Source: Coriobacteriia bacterium
GTDB lineage: Bacteria; Actinomycetota; Coriobacteriia; WRKU01
Assembly: GCA_009784095.1 (NCBI GenBank)
Contig: WRDL01000030.1
Location: 1-13,293, forward strand
DNA: 13,293 bases
Reading direction: 5' to 3'
The notes under the pieces are model-generated. The model saw nothing but the letters and a program-made list of their open reading frames with translations, ran no database searches and was not told the origin of the DNA. Shown here piece by piece: positions 1-7,106 of the stretch. Position 1 is the stretch's first letter. Each line of letters opens with the position of its first letter. The translations under genes were made by a program, and so were the position numbers.

Positions 1-744
1 TATCCGTGTCGCATCGATGACGACTTCACCACCAAATACCTCAGCGCCATTGATAATGGTGCAATCGGAAGAATAACCGGTCACCCCACCGACAAAGGCA
101 TTTCCTATACCGCCACCACCATCATAGTCGCCCAGTCTGACGAGTGGGTCATAGATGTAGACCTCGCGTATCTGCGAGCTCTTCGCCGCGCCGGCAACGA
201 CCCCCAGATACGTGGTATCACTGTCATGCCACCATTCCATATCGATACTGATGTAGGGATCTACGAAGGTGAGATCGAGGACCGCACTGTTGCTGAGCTG
301 CCCGAACAGACCCGCGTAGCCGAATTCATACGCGTCCACCCATCCTTCGCCGGTCAGTTCAAGGTCTTCGACCCGCAGATTGGATATAGTATGGTCGTTG
401 CCCTCGAATCGTACGTTATCCAGATTCACCGGAAACCACAATAGCTCGCCCAGGTCGAGATCGGTCGCAAGAATGACGGTCGCGGGATCTCCGTCGAATA
501 TCATCCCGTCATAGAAGAGCTCGTAAGCCAACTTCGCGAAATCCTCTTCGCTATGGATTGTGATGATGTTGGGGTCGAATTGGATATCGGAATAACCGCA
601 CTCTGAACCATACTCATGCCAGTAATCGCCATCGAAACTGGGATCGATTGCGGCACCTGCCATCAGGGGGAGTGCGGCGCTGATCACTCCGGCAAGCATA
701 ACGAGTGCCAACAGAAGGAATAGACGATGGTGTTTAGTGCGCAT
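1..744 (-). CDS. Secreted GLUG-like beta-repeat protein (5' part; continues beyond the left edge)
   Basis: The minus strand is open from an ATG at 744 to the window edge: 248 residues without a stop, so the 3' end is missing. The start is supported by GGAGGG placed 7 nt upstream. Residues 1-32 form a signal peptide: basic MRTKHHR, a leucine-rich core, and a likely cleavage after AGAA. The mature part begins with a short acidic, aromatic stretch. From about residue 89 it shows the glycine/hydrophobic spacing of GLUG repeats: WFPVNL, then GYAGLFG (142-148), YLGVVAG (179-185) and AFVGGVTG (216-223), about 36-38 residues apart. Such repeats build right-handed beta-solenoids in surface or secreted proteins. 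It is transcribed away from the dpp operon. Membership of a GLUG or related beta-helix family is inferred from the pattern; the function is unknown and the C-terminal anchor, if any, is not visible. Confidence 0.85.
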   Translation of the reverse strand, partial: MRTKHHRLFLLLALVMLAGVISAALPLMAGAAIDPSFDGDYWHEYGSECGYSDIQFDPNIITIHSEEDFAKLAYELFYDGMIFDGDPATVILATDLDLGELLWFPVNLDNVRFEGNDHTISNLRVEDLELTGEGWVDAYEFGYAGLFGQLSNSAVLDLTFVDPYISIDMEWWHDSDTTYLGVVAGAAKSSQIREVYIYDPLVRLGDYDGGGGIGNAFVGGVTGYSSDCTIINGAEVFGGEVVIDATRI

Positions 745-949
745 AGTAAAACCCTCCAAACTTTTGACTCTAATGGTAGGTGTTGCTTTTACCGGTTCTA
801 ACGAATTATTTCTTAAACCATCAACAACTTGACGATCAAAGATCATCAATTATGCTTCTTATCCTATCACAAAGCGCACGATCGACTACTTTGAACGTAA
901 CGATCCGACAACCTGGGAGAGTGGAAATGTAGTAAAAGCGCTCGGTTCA

Positions 950-1096
950 TTAGCGTTGTGCGGTCGCAACTCTTCTCTTTGGGATCAACTGAATATCAAA
1001 GGCATCAATGACTTTGCATATGGTGCTGTAACGAGGTTCGCTCTCTTCAGCCAAGGATCGATACAGCGCCTCTCGTGAGAGTCCTGTTTTTCGCAC
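950..1096 (-). pseudogene. C-terminal half of a HigA-like addiction-module antidote (probable relic)
   Basis: Read on the minus strand from a GTG at 1096, 48 codons encode RKTGLSREALYRSLAEESEP followed by RYSTICKVIDAF and a basic end. This matches the helix-turn-helix half of the putative addiction-module antidote family, whose usual text is TGLSRESLYKAL...GNP.F.TILKVL.ALG. Family members are about 95-100 residues long; the N-terminal half is missing and the frame meets a stop at 1139-1141. No clear Shine-Dalgarno precedes the GTG, and no intact toxin gene lies beside it. I therefore call it a decayed fragment. An alternative is a functional mini-protein retaining only the DNA-binding part. 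It is the only protein-like signal in the roughly 500-base gap between the GLUG-like gene and dppD. Confidence 0.6.
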
Positions 1097-1117
1097 AGAA
1101 CCTGTCCTATTAGGGTG

Positions 1118-1131
1118 GTAATTGAAATTAC
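1118..1131. promoter_or_regulatory. Short palindrome upstream of dppD, possible operator
   Basis: GTAATTGAAATTAC is a perfect 6+6 inverted repeat with a 2-nt centre in an AT-rich stretch about 110 nt before the dppD start. Its size and position would suit a repressor or activator site for the dpp operon, or for the antidote relic next to it. I could not find a convincing -35/-10 pair nearby, so the assignment is weak. A palindrome this short can also arise by chance in AT-rich DNA. Confidence 0.25.
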
Positions 1132-1239
1132 AATGCGATCATTCAGCTTTATTCTGTACTATATTTCATCTAGCCAAGCCCGCTTCAATAGCCTAAAATG
1201 AAACCTTACTAAAACGATGGGGCGTACGAGAAGGAATCC

Positions 1240-2409
1240 GTGGACGATCAGGCACTGTTATCGGTCGAGGGCTTAAAGACCTATTTCTTCATTGATAAAG
1301 ATGTCTATCGTGCCGTCGACGATGTAAGTTTCACCATCAGACCCAAACGCACGCTTGCCCTCGTCGGTGAGAGCGGAAGCGGTAAGAGTGTCTCCGCATC
1401 CTCGATACTGCAGATCGTGCCCGACCCTCCCGGTAAGATCGTCGCCGGAACGATCAGGCTCGAAGGCGAGAACCTCCTCGACAAAACCGAGAATCAGATG
1501 CGCAAGATCAGGGGCAAGAAGATCTCGATGATCTTCCAAGAGCCCATGACCTCGCTCAACCCTGTGTTCAAGATCGGCAAACAGATCGAAGAGGCGATCC
1601 TGCTCCATCAGGACTTCGTCGACGCTTCCGGCAAGAAACTACCAAAGCGCGAGGTCAAGAAGCTGGCACGCCAACAGACGATCGATATGCTGGCGGCGGT
1701 CGGCATCCCCAATCCCGCACAACGGATCAACGACTATCCCCACCAGCTCTCCGGCGGTATGCGCCAGCGCGTCATGATCGCCATGGCGCTCGTCTGCCAT
1801 CCCAAACTGATCATCGCCGACGAGCCGACATCGGCGCTCGACGTCACCGTACAGGCTCAGATCCGCAAACTTTTGCGCAAGCTGCAAGACGAATTCGACA
1901 CCGCGGTGTTGCTGATCACCCATGATCTGGGAGTCGTTGCCGAGAACGCGCATGACGTCGCGGTCATGTACGGCGGTCAGATCGTCGAGATCGCACCGGT
2001 CGATGAGATCTTCGCGCGCCCTCTGCACCCCTATACGCAAGGCCTGATGCTCTCGATCCCGCGCATCGACAAGGATGAGCAGAAACTCTACGTTATCGAG
2101 GGGACCGTTCCCAACCCCGCCTACTTCCCGCCCGGTTGTCGCTTCGCGCTGCGCTGCCCGAAGGCGCAGCCACGCTGTCATGCGGCGATCCCCGAGCTGG
2201 TGTATTTGACCGGCGATCACGCGGTCCGCTGCTTTATCGCACAAGAGAAATACTGGACCGTCAGCGAATCGCTCGTCCGTGAGTCCGCGGTAGTCGAGGT
2301 CGTCGAAGAGGGGCTTGACGGCGGGTCAGAGGCAGTCGAGGTCCTCAATGAGGCGCTCGACGGCGGGTCAGAGGCAGTCGAGGTCATCGAAGAGGTGCTC
2401 GATGTCTAA
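1240..2409 (+). CDS. dppD: Dipeptide/oligopeptide ABC importer ATP-binding protein, DppD/OppD type
   Basis: One of the two cytoplasmic ATPases that power the peptide (or nickel-class) importer encoded by the following genes. The 389-residue product has Walker A GESGSGKS (43-50), the Q-loop glutamine at 100 (FQEP), the signature LSGGMRQR (170-177), Walker B LIIADEP (190-196) and the H-loop histidine at 228 (THDL). The C-terminal oligo_HPY region follows (PLHPYT near 262-267). Cysteines 300, 306, 313 and 331 match the conserved four-cysteine set of this subfamily, reported to bind an iron-sulfur cluster in some OppD proteins. The start is a GTG preceded by AGAAGGA. Oddly, residues 345-389 form an acidic tail built from a 14-residue repeat (EVVEEGLDGGSEAV type) that ordinary DppD proteins lack. 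The gene overlaps dppF by 8 nt (ATGTCTAA), suggesting translational coupling. The substrate is not readable from the sequence. Confidence 0.93.
   Translation: MDDQALLSVEGLKTYFFIDKDVYRAVDDVSFTIRPKRTLALVGESGSGKSVSASSILQIVPDPPGKIVAGTIRLEGENLLDKTENQMRKIRGKKISMIFQEPMTSLNPVFKIGKQIEEAILLHQDFVDASGKKLPKREVKKLARQQTIDMLAAVGIPNPAQRINDYPHQLSGGMRQRVMIAMALVCHPKLIIADEPTSALDVTVQAQIRKLLRKLQDEFDTAVLLITHDLGVVAENAHDVAVMYGGQIVEIAPVDEIFARPLHPYTQGLMLSIPRIDKDEQKLYVIEGTVPNPAYFPPGCRFALRCPKAQPRCHAAIPELVYLTGDHAVRCFIAQEKYWTVSESLVRESAVVEVVEEGLDGGSEAVEVLNEALDGGSEAVEVIEEVLDV
2296..2406 (+). repeat. 42-bp tandem repeat, about 2.6 copies, in the 3' end of dppD
   Basis: Units start at 2296, 2338 and 2380 (the last one partial). 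The 27-base stretch 2317-2343 is repeated identically at 2359-2385. Each unit encodes 14 residues, of the form EV.xExLDGGSEAV. The third unit ends in GAGGTGCTCGATG, which contains the Shine-Dalgarno and ATG of dppF; the equivalent places in units 1 and 2 read GAGGGGCTTGACG and GAGGCGCTCGACG. The repeat has therefore grown in frame at the gene junction without disturbing either reading frame. Confidence 0.9.
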
Positions 2410-3352
2410 GCCGCTGATACAGGTCTCCGAGCTCCGCAAGTACTTCAACGTCCGCGAGGACGGCAAGCGCGCCACGCTCAAAGCGGTCGACGGGGTGACG
2501 TTCGATATCGCCGAGCGCGAGACCCTCGGTCTGGTCGGCGAGTCCGGATGCGGTAAGACGACCACCGGACTGCTCATCCTCAACTTGATCAAACCGACCG
2601 GCGGAGAGGTGCTCTTCGAAGGCTCGAGCGTGTTCGACCCCAAGAATAAGAAGAACATCCGCCGCAACATGCAGATCATCTTCCAGGACCCCTATGCCTC
2701 GCTCAACCCACGGTTGCGCGTGGCCGATATCGTGGGCGAGCCGCTGGTCATACACGGTCTGGCCAAGGGTCTCGCGATCGATGCGCGGGTCAAACAGCTG
2801 CTGGGATACGTCGGTCTGTCGGCCCATCAGGCCAACCGCTTCCCCCACGAGTTTTCCGGCGGACAGCGCCAGCGCATCGGTATCGCACGTGCGCTCGCCG
2901 TCGAGCCGCGCTTTATCGTCTGCGACGAGCCGGTCAGTGCTTTGGACGTCTCGGTGCAATCCCAGGTGCTCAACCTGCTCAAGGACCTCCAAGACGAGCT
3001 CGATCTGACCTACCTTTTCATCGCGCATGGGCTCAACGTCATCAAGCACGTCAGCGACCGGGTCGGTGTGATGTATCTGGGCACCGTCGTCGAGATGGCC
3101 AACGCCTCCGACATCTACCTCAAACCGCTGCATCCCTACACCAAGGCGCTCATGTCGGCGATCCCGATCCCCGATCCTTCCGTAACACGCGAGCGGGTGC
3201 TGTTGGAGGGTAGCGTTCCCAGTCCCATCGATCCACCGGCCGGCTGTGTCTTCTCGGCGCGTTGTCCCAAAGCGACCGACCAGTGTTTCGCAGCACGGCC
3301 ACTCTATCATGAGTATCTACCCGATCACTGGGTGGCATGTTTTCATGTTTGA
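2402..3352 (+). CDS. dppF: Dipeptide/oligopeptide ABC importer ATP-binding protein, DppF/OppF type
   Basis: The second ATPase of the importer, expected to pair with DppD under the DppB/DppC permeases. I chose the ATG at 2402 (MSKPLIQV), giving 316 residues. It has GAGGTG 4 nt upstream and matches the normal family N-terminus. An upstream in-frame start at 2315 would only add repeat-encoded arginine/serine-rich text from another frame of dppD. Motifs are Walker A GESGCGKT (46-53), Q-loop Q95 (FQDP), signature FSGGQRQR (151-158), Walker B FIVCDEP (171-177) and H-loop H209. The usual HDL after the H-loop histidine is HGL here (G210). The C-terminal oligo_HPY region has PLHPYT and cysteines 282, 288, 295 and 313. 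It overlaps dppD by 8 nt and is followed after about 70 nt by the binding-protein gene, so one transcript is likely. Confidence 0.93.
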   Translation: MSKPLIQVSELRKYFNVREDGKRATLKAVDGVTFDIAERETLGLVGESGCGKTTTGLLILNLIKPTGGEVLFEGSSVFDPKNKKNIRRNMQIIFQDPYASLNPRLRVADIVGEPLVIHGLAKGLAIDARVKQLLGYVGLSAHQANRFPHEFSGGQRQRIGIARALAVEPRFIVCDEPVSALDVSVQSQVLNLLKDLQDELDLTYLFIAHGLNVIKHVSDRVGVMYLGTVVEMANASDIYLKPLHPYTKALMSAIPIPDPSVTRERVLLEGSVPSPIDPPAGCVFSARCPKATDQCFAARPLYHEYLPDHWVACFHV

Positions 3353-3414
3353 CAGGTAAGATAAGAAGCACGTGAGAAAGGAGTTGTGCGTTTTCCTGGT
3401 ATGGTCCTAAGAAT

Positions 3415-3420
3415 GGAGGT
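3415..3420 (+). promoter_or_regulatory. Ribosome binding site that decides the dppA start
   Basis: GGAGGT lies 4 nt before the GTG at 3425, which opens directly into a lipoprotein signal peptide (VKKLALLIMV). The earlier in-frame starts are a GTG at 3386 and ATGs at 3401 and 3413. They are less suitable: they would place extra residues before the signal peptide, and the ATG at 3413 overlaps this site. Confidence 0.65.
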
Positions 3421-3424
3421 AAGA

Positions 3425-5011
3425 GTGAAAAAACTAGCATTATTGATCATGGTACTTCTGATAGCAGGACTCCTGCTGGTCGGTTGTGGCAGCGATGACG
3501 TCACCGATGACGGCACGACCACGACGACCTCCGGAGAGAACCAGCTCATCATCGGTATCTCATCGGTCCCGGTCTCGCTCGACGAGCAGCAGATCAGCGA
3601 CTACAACTCGGATCGTGTGGCAAGCGAGCTCTACGACACGCTGCTTCGTTTCACCGATGACAGCACCGACGTCGAGCCCGGTCTTGCGACCGATTGGGAT
3701 GTCAGTGAGGACGGTCTGACCTACACGATCACGCTTCGTGACGGAGTGAAGTTCCACGATGGCACCGACTTTGACGCTGACGCCGTCGTCTACAACTTCG
3801 AGCGGTTCACCTCCGGTGAGCCGGTATTTGCTTACGCCGATCCGATCTTCGATATGGTCGACAGCGTGAGCGCTCCTGACGAGTCTACCGTCGTGTTCAA
3901 GCTCAAAGAGCCGTTCGCGCCATTCCTGGCGCATCTTGCGATGACCCAGTTCTCGATCGTGAGCCCCACGGCTGCCGAAGAGTCGGGTATCCAGGACTTC
4001 GGGCGCAACCCGGTCGGTACCGGTCCGTACAAGTTCGTCTCTTGGACCGGCGAGACCGAGGTCATCATGGAGCGCAACGACGATTATTGGGGTGACAAGC
4101 CCAATATCGATCGTCTGATCTATCGCTTCATCACCGATGACAACACCCGTCTGAACGAGCTTGAGGCAGGATCGATCGACATCGCGGTCGACCCGCTGCC
4201 CGACAGTATCGCCGGCTTTGAGGCACATTCCGGATTCCAGATCCTGCAAGAGCCGGGTCTGCACACCTGGTATCTGTCCTTGAACACGCAGGTCCCGCCG
4301 TTCGATAAGGCCGAGGTCCGTCACGCGTTCTATCACGCGATCGACCGCGAGGCCATCGTCGACAACATCTTGCTAGGAACCGGTGTTCTGGCAGTCAACT
4401 TCCTGCCACCGGCGACCCCGGGTTATACCGACGATGTCCCGAAATACGAATTCAGCCCCGAGAAGGCCAAAGAACTACTTGCCGAGGCCGGCGAGGAGAA
4501 TCTCACCGTCGACTTCTGGGTACCTGAAGGCGGATCGGGCATGCAGTCCCCCGATGCGATGGCGACCGCCATCCAGGGTGACCTTGCCAACGTCGGTGTC
4601 ACACTCAACATCAAGAAGCTCGAGTGGGGTGCCTATCTCGACCAGATGTTCGGCGACTTCCCGCCCGAGGATCAGGAGATGTTGCTCGGACAGATGTCAT
4701 GGATCTCTGACAACGGAGACCCGGACAACTTCCTGTACTTCCTGTGCTCGAACACGCAATGGCCACCGAACTACAACAGCGCCTATTACAGCAACGATGA
4801 CTTCGAGAAACTCATCATCGAAGCGCGCTTCAACCCCGTGTGGGAAGAGCGCGAGCCGCTGTACAAAGAGGCACAACAGATCCTGATGGGCGATCTGCCC
4901 TATCTGCCGATCGATCACGAGATCATCACCGCGATCGGACGCGAGGGGATCACCGGCTTCGTCATCCATCCGCGCGGATTCTTCCGCACGACCGGAGTGA
5001 CGGTACCGTAG
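3425..5011 (+). CDS. dppA: Extracellular solute-binding lipoprotein, peptide/nickel family (SBP_bac_5)
   Basis: The lipid-anchored receptor that captures the substrate outside the membrane and delivers it to DppBC. With the GTG at 3425 the product has 528 residues, normal for this family. The signal peptide has KK, a hydrophobic core and the lipobox LVGC; C21 becomes the acylated N-terminus. An acidic, threonine-rich linker (about residues 22-40) follows. The next block holds the family hallmarks: LYDTLLRF, VEPGLATDWDVSEDGLTYT, ITLRDGVKFHDG, then FGRNPVGTGPYKFVSW, VRHAFYHAIDREAIV and the closing PYLPIDHE. These place it in the SBP_bac_5 (DppA/OppA/NikA) family. It sits between the ATPase and permease genes, and an inverted-repeat cluster follows it, which could let it be expressed above the permeases. 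Peptide is the likeliest ligand, but nickel or sugar-oligomer binding cannot be excluded. Confidence 0.93.
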   Translation: MKKLALLIMVLLIAGLLLVGCGSDDVTDDGTTTTTSGENQLIIGISSVPVSLDEQQISDYNSDRVASELYDTLLRFTDDSTDVEPGLATDWDVSEDGLTYTITLRDGVKFHDGTDFDADAVVYNFERFTSGEPVFAYADPIFDMVDSVSAPDESTVVFKLKEPFAPFLAHLAMTQFSIVSPTAAEESGIQDFGRNPVGTGPYKFVSWTGETEVIMERNDDYWGDKPNIDRLIYRFITDDNTRLNELEAGSIDIAVDPLPDSIAGFEAHSGFQILQEPGLHTWYLSLNTQVPPFDKAEVRHAFYHAIDREAIVDNILLGTGVLAVNFLPPATPGYTDDVPKYEFSPEKAKELLAEAGEENLTVDFWVPEGGSGMQSPDAMATAIQGDLANVGVTLNIKKLEWGAYLDQMFGDFPPEDQEMLLGQMSWISDNGDPDNFLYFLCSNTQWPPNYNSAYYSNDDFEKLIIEARFNPVWEEREPLYKEAQQILMGDLPYLPIDHEIITAIGREGITGFVIHPRGFFRTTGVTVP

Positions 5012-5019
5012 GTCTATCT

Positions 5020-5052
5020 GTGGGACAGTGGGGTCTCTCCCCGCTGTCCCAC
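5020..5052 (+). terminator. Strong intercistronic hairpin after dppA
   Basis: Nine nt after the dppA stop, GTGGGACAGTGGGG and CCCCGCTGTCCCAC form a 14-bp stem with one G-U pair and a TCTCT loop. No T-run follows, so it is not a typical intrinsic terminator. Within an operon it could stop 3' exonucleases and stabilise the dppA part of the message, or cause partial termination before dppB. Its GGGACA arms resemble the neighbouring repeat units. Confidence 0.6.
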
Positions 5053-5063
5053 TAAACACAGAA

Positions 5064-5172
5064 GTGAGACAGAAGGGTCGGTTCATTCTGTCCCGCTGAG
5101 ACAAAGGGGTCGGTTCCTTTTGTCCCACTTCTTGTCCTGCTGAGACAATAGGAACCGACCCTTCTGTCTCAC
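5064..5172. repeat. REP/BIME-like cluster of inverted-repeat units between dppA and dppB
   Basis: Three related units of about 32 nt lie at about 5064-5096, 5097-5128 and 5141-5172; the third is inverted. Each has a GGGTCGGTTC core (5075-5084, 5107-5116, and the complement at 5152-5161) flanked by GAGACA-type and TGTCCC-type arms that can pair. The outer 21 bases (5064-5084 and 5152-5172) are perfect inverted repeats, so the whole block can fold into one long stem or into three short ones. The layout resembles bacterial interspersed mosaic elements. No transposase gene is in the window. Confidence 0.8.
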
Positions 5173-5186
5173 ACGAGAGCAATGAG

Positions 5187-6140
5187 ATGCTGAGATATGC
5201 GATAAAGAGAGTGCTCCAGTTGATCCCGATACTGATCGGGGTCTCGATGCTGGTGTTCTTGATCATGCAGCTCACCCCCGGAGACCCCGCGAAGTTGATC
5301 TTGGGACCACGCGCCTCGCAAGAAACGCTCGAGGCGTATCGTCGCGAGTTAGGTCTGCACCTGCCGATCTGGCAGCAGTATCTGAACTGGATCGGCAACG
5401 TGTTGCGCGGCAATCTGGGTAACTCCCTGCATTTCAAGAAACCGGTCACCGACCTGATCATGGAGCGCCTCGCCGCGACGTTGATCCTCTCGATCGCCTC
5501 GATGATCCTGGCGACGGTATTCGGCGTCGTCACCGGTGTGATCAGCGCGACCAAGCAGTATTCGCTGGCCGATCGCACCATGATGACGTTGGCGTTGATC
5601 GGCTTTTGTCTGCCGGTCTTCTGGTTCGGTCTGCTCCTGCAATTCGTGTTCTCGATACGTTTAGGGTGGTTTCCGGCCTCCGGCATAAACTCGCCGGGGG
5701 TGACCGGCTGGCAGGATATGGCGTGGCATCTGGTCCTACCCTCGATTGCGCTTGCGGTCGGGGCGATGGCGACGATCGCGCGTATGACCCGCTCGAGCAT
5801 GCTCGAGGTGATCCGCCAGGACTACATCCGCACCGCGCGCGCCAAAGGGGTATCGTGGCGCGAGATCTCATACAACCATGCGCTGCGCAACGCCCTGATC
5901 CCGGTCGTCACCGTGGTCGGCTCCCAGTTCGGCTACCTGCTCTCGGGACAGATCCTGCTCGAAGTGGTGTTCAACTGGCCCGGACTCGGACAGCTGATGG
6001 TCAACGGCATCATGTATCGCGACTTCCCGCTCGTCCAAGGAACGGTGCTCGTGGTCGCTGCCATGTACGTGGTCGTCAACCTGATCGTCGACCTGCTCTA
6101 CGGTTTTTTGGACCCACGGATCAAGTACGAGGAGAACTGA
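5187..6140 (+). CDS. dppB: Peptide ABC importer permease, DppB/OppB type
   Basis: First inner-membrane permease of the importer. The 317-residue product has the typical N-terminus (MLRYAIKRVLQLIPILIGVS), an early membrane span, a long external loop with PGDPAKLILGPRAS and a further group of spans (near 98-120, 134-156, 180-200, 240-262 and 283-305). The EAA loop that contacts the ATPases is QDYIRTARAKGVSW continuing to HALRNALIP (211-239), and the end is FLDPRIKYEEN. These match the OppB/DppB branch of the binding-protein-dependent transport family at normal length. The start lies just after the repeat cluster and has only a weak Shine-Dalgarno (GAGAGC), which may lower its translation relative to dppA. 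Its stop overlaps the dppC start by one base (TGATG). Confidence 0.93.
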   Translation: MLRYAIKRVLQLIPILIGVSMLVFLIMQLTPGDPAKLILGPRASQETLEAYRRELGLHLPIWQQYLNWIGNVLRGNLGNSLHFKKPVTDLIMERLAATLILSIASMILATVFGVVTGVISATKQYSLADRTMMTLALIGFCLPVFWFGLLLQFVFSIRLGWFPASGINSPGVTGWQDMAWHLVLPSIALAVGAMATIARMTRSSMLEVIRQDYIRTARAKGVSWREISYNHALRNALIPVVTVVGSQFGYLLSGQILLEVVFNWPGLGQLMVNGIMYRDFPLVQGTVLVVAAMYVVVNLIVDLLYGFLDPRIKYEEN

Positions 6141-7078
6141 TGGCGCTTCCCGACGTCGATAATCCGCGTTTTCTGGTCCCGATCGAACCGGTGGGCGAGC
6201 CGGTCTTTACCGACCCCGCTGATGAGATCGAGTCGCATTCATTGTGGCGTGACGCGTTCAAGCGTCTGCTCAAGGACCGACTCGCTGTCATCAGCGCGAT
6301 AATCATCATCGCGGTCATCGGTATCTCGATACTGGCGCCGGTGATCGCTCCTTACGCGCCCAACGAGATGGACCTCGCTAAGCGTCTGCAACCCATCGGC
6401 ACCCCCGGACACATCCTGGGGACCGACCAGGCCGGTCGCGATATCCTCTCACGTCTGATCTGGGGCGGGCGGATCTCAGTGGCCATCGGAGTCGGCGCGG
6501 TCGCCGCCGCACTGGTCTTCGGTGTGCTCATCGGACTGATCGCCGGATTCTACAAAGGACCGATCGACACGATAGCGAACTTCGGGCTCAATATCTTGAT
6601 GGCGTTTCCCTATATCTTGCTTGCGATATCGATCATCACCGCGCTCGGTCCGGGTCTGACCAACGCGATGATCGCGATCGCAATCGTGGGTATCCCCTAT
6701 TACGCGAGGATCGTGCGTGGCTCGGTGCTGAGTCTGCGCGAGCAGGAATTCGTTCAAGCCGAGATCGCCCTGGGCGCGAGCAACTGGCGCATCATCTTCA
6801 AGCACATCCTGCCCAACGTACTCTCACCGATCATCGTGGCGGCAACGCTCGACGTCGGATGGATGATCGTCATGGCATCCGGCCTGTCGTTTTTGGGTCT
6901 GGGTGCCCAGCCACCGACCGCCGAGTGGGGGCTGATGCTCTCCGAAGGTCAGAAGTACATCCGCAACGCGCCGTACGTCTCGCTTCTGCCCGGTCTGATG
7001 ATCTTCATCGTCGTGCTCGCGCTCAACTTCTTAGGCGACGGACTGCGCGACGCGCTCGACCCCAAACTGAAACAGTAA
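6140..7078 (+). CDS. dppC: Peptide ABC importer permease, DppC/OppC type
   Basis: Second permease, partner of DppB. The start is the ATG at 6140 (MALPDVDNPRFLVPIEP). It overlaps the dppB stop by one base and has GAGGAGA just upstream. The same frame is open much farther 5', but that part reads through dppB and has no permease features. The 312-residue product has an OppC_N-type segment with the first span (45-70), the hallmark HILGTDQAGRDILSRLIWG (91-109) and several later spans. The EAA loop runs from EFVQAEIALGASNW to KHILPNVLSP (203-230), and the end is NFLGDGLRDALDPKLKQ. All are standard for DppC/OppC. The one-base overlap implies tightly coupled, near-equal expression with dppB, as expected for a heterodimer. 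Confidence 0.94.
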   Translation: MALPDVDNPRFLVPIEPVGEPVFTDPADEIESHSLWRDAFKRLLKDRLAVISAIIIIAVIGISILAPVIAPYAPNEMDLAKRLQPIGTPGHILGTDQAGRDILSRLIWGGRISVAIGVGAVAAALVFGVLIGLIAGFYKGPIDTIANFGLNILMAFPYILLAISIITALGPGLTNAMIAIAIVGIPYYARIVRGSVLSLREQEFVQAEIALGASNWRIIFKHILPNVLSPIIVAATLDVGWMIVMASGLSFLGLGAQPPTAEWGLMLSEGQKYIRNAPYVSLLPGLMIFIVVLALNFLGDGLRDALDPKLKQ

Positions 7079-7106
7079 TCGAACACCTGAGCCGAGAGGA
7101 TCGATC

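Noticed and set aside
2315..2401. Upstream start for dppF giving a 29-residue extension
   Set aside because: The added residues are an out-of-frame reading of the dppD repeat, while the ATG at 2402 has a Shine-Dalgarno and the normal DppF N-terminus.
2296..2406. CRISPR-like array
   Set aside because: The repeats are directly adjacent, coding and in frame, with no unique spacers.
2384..3310. Long minus-strand open frame opposite dppF
   Set aside because: It lies wholly opposite a gene with all ABC ATPase motifs, and its translation has no recognisable motif; such antisense frames are expected with this codon bias.
5606..6139. Upstream start for dppC giving a 178-residue extension
   Set aside because: The extension reads through dppB in another frame and is arginine-rich without permease features; the ATG at 6140 overlaps the dppB stop in the usual coupled way.
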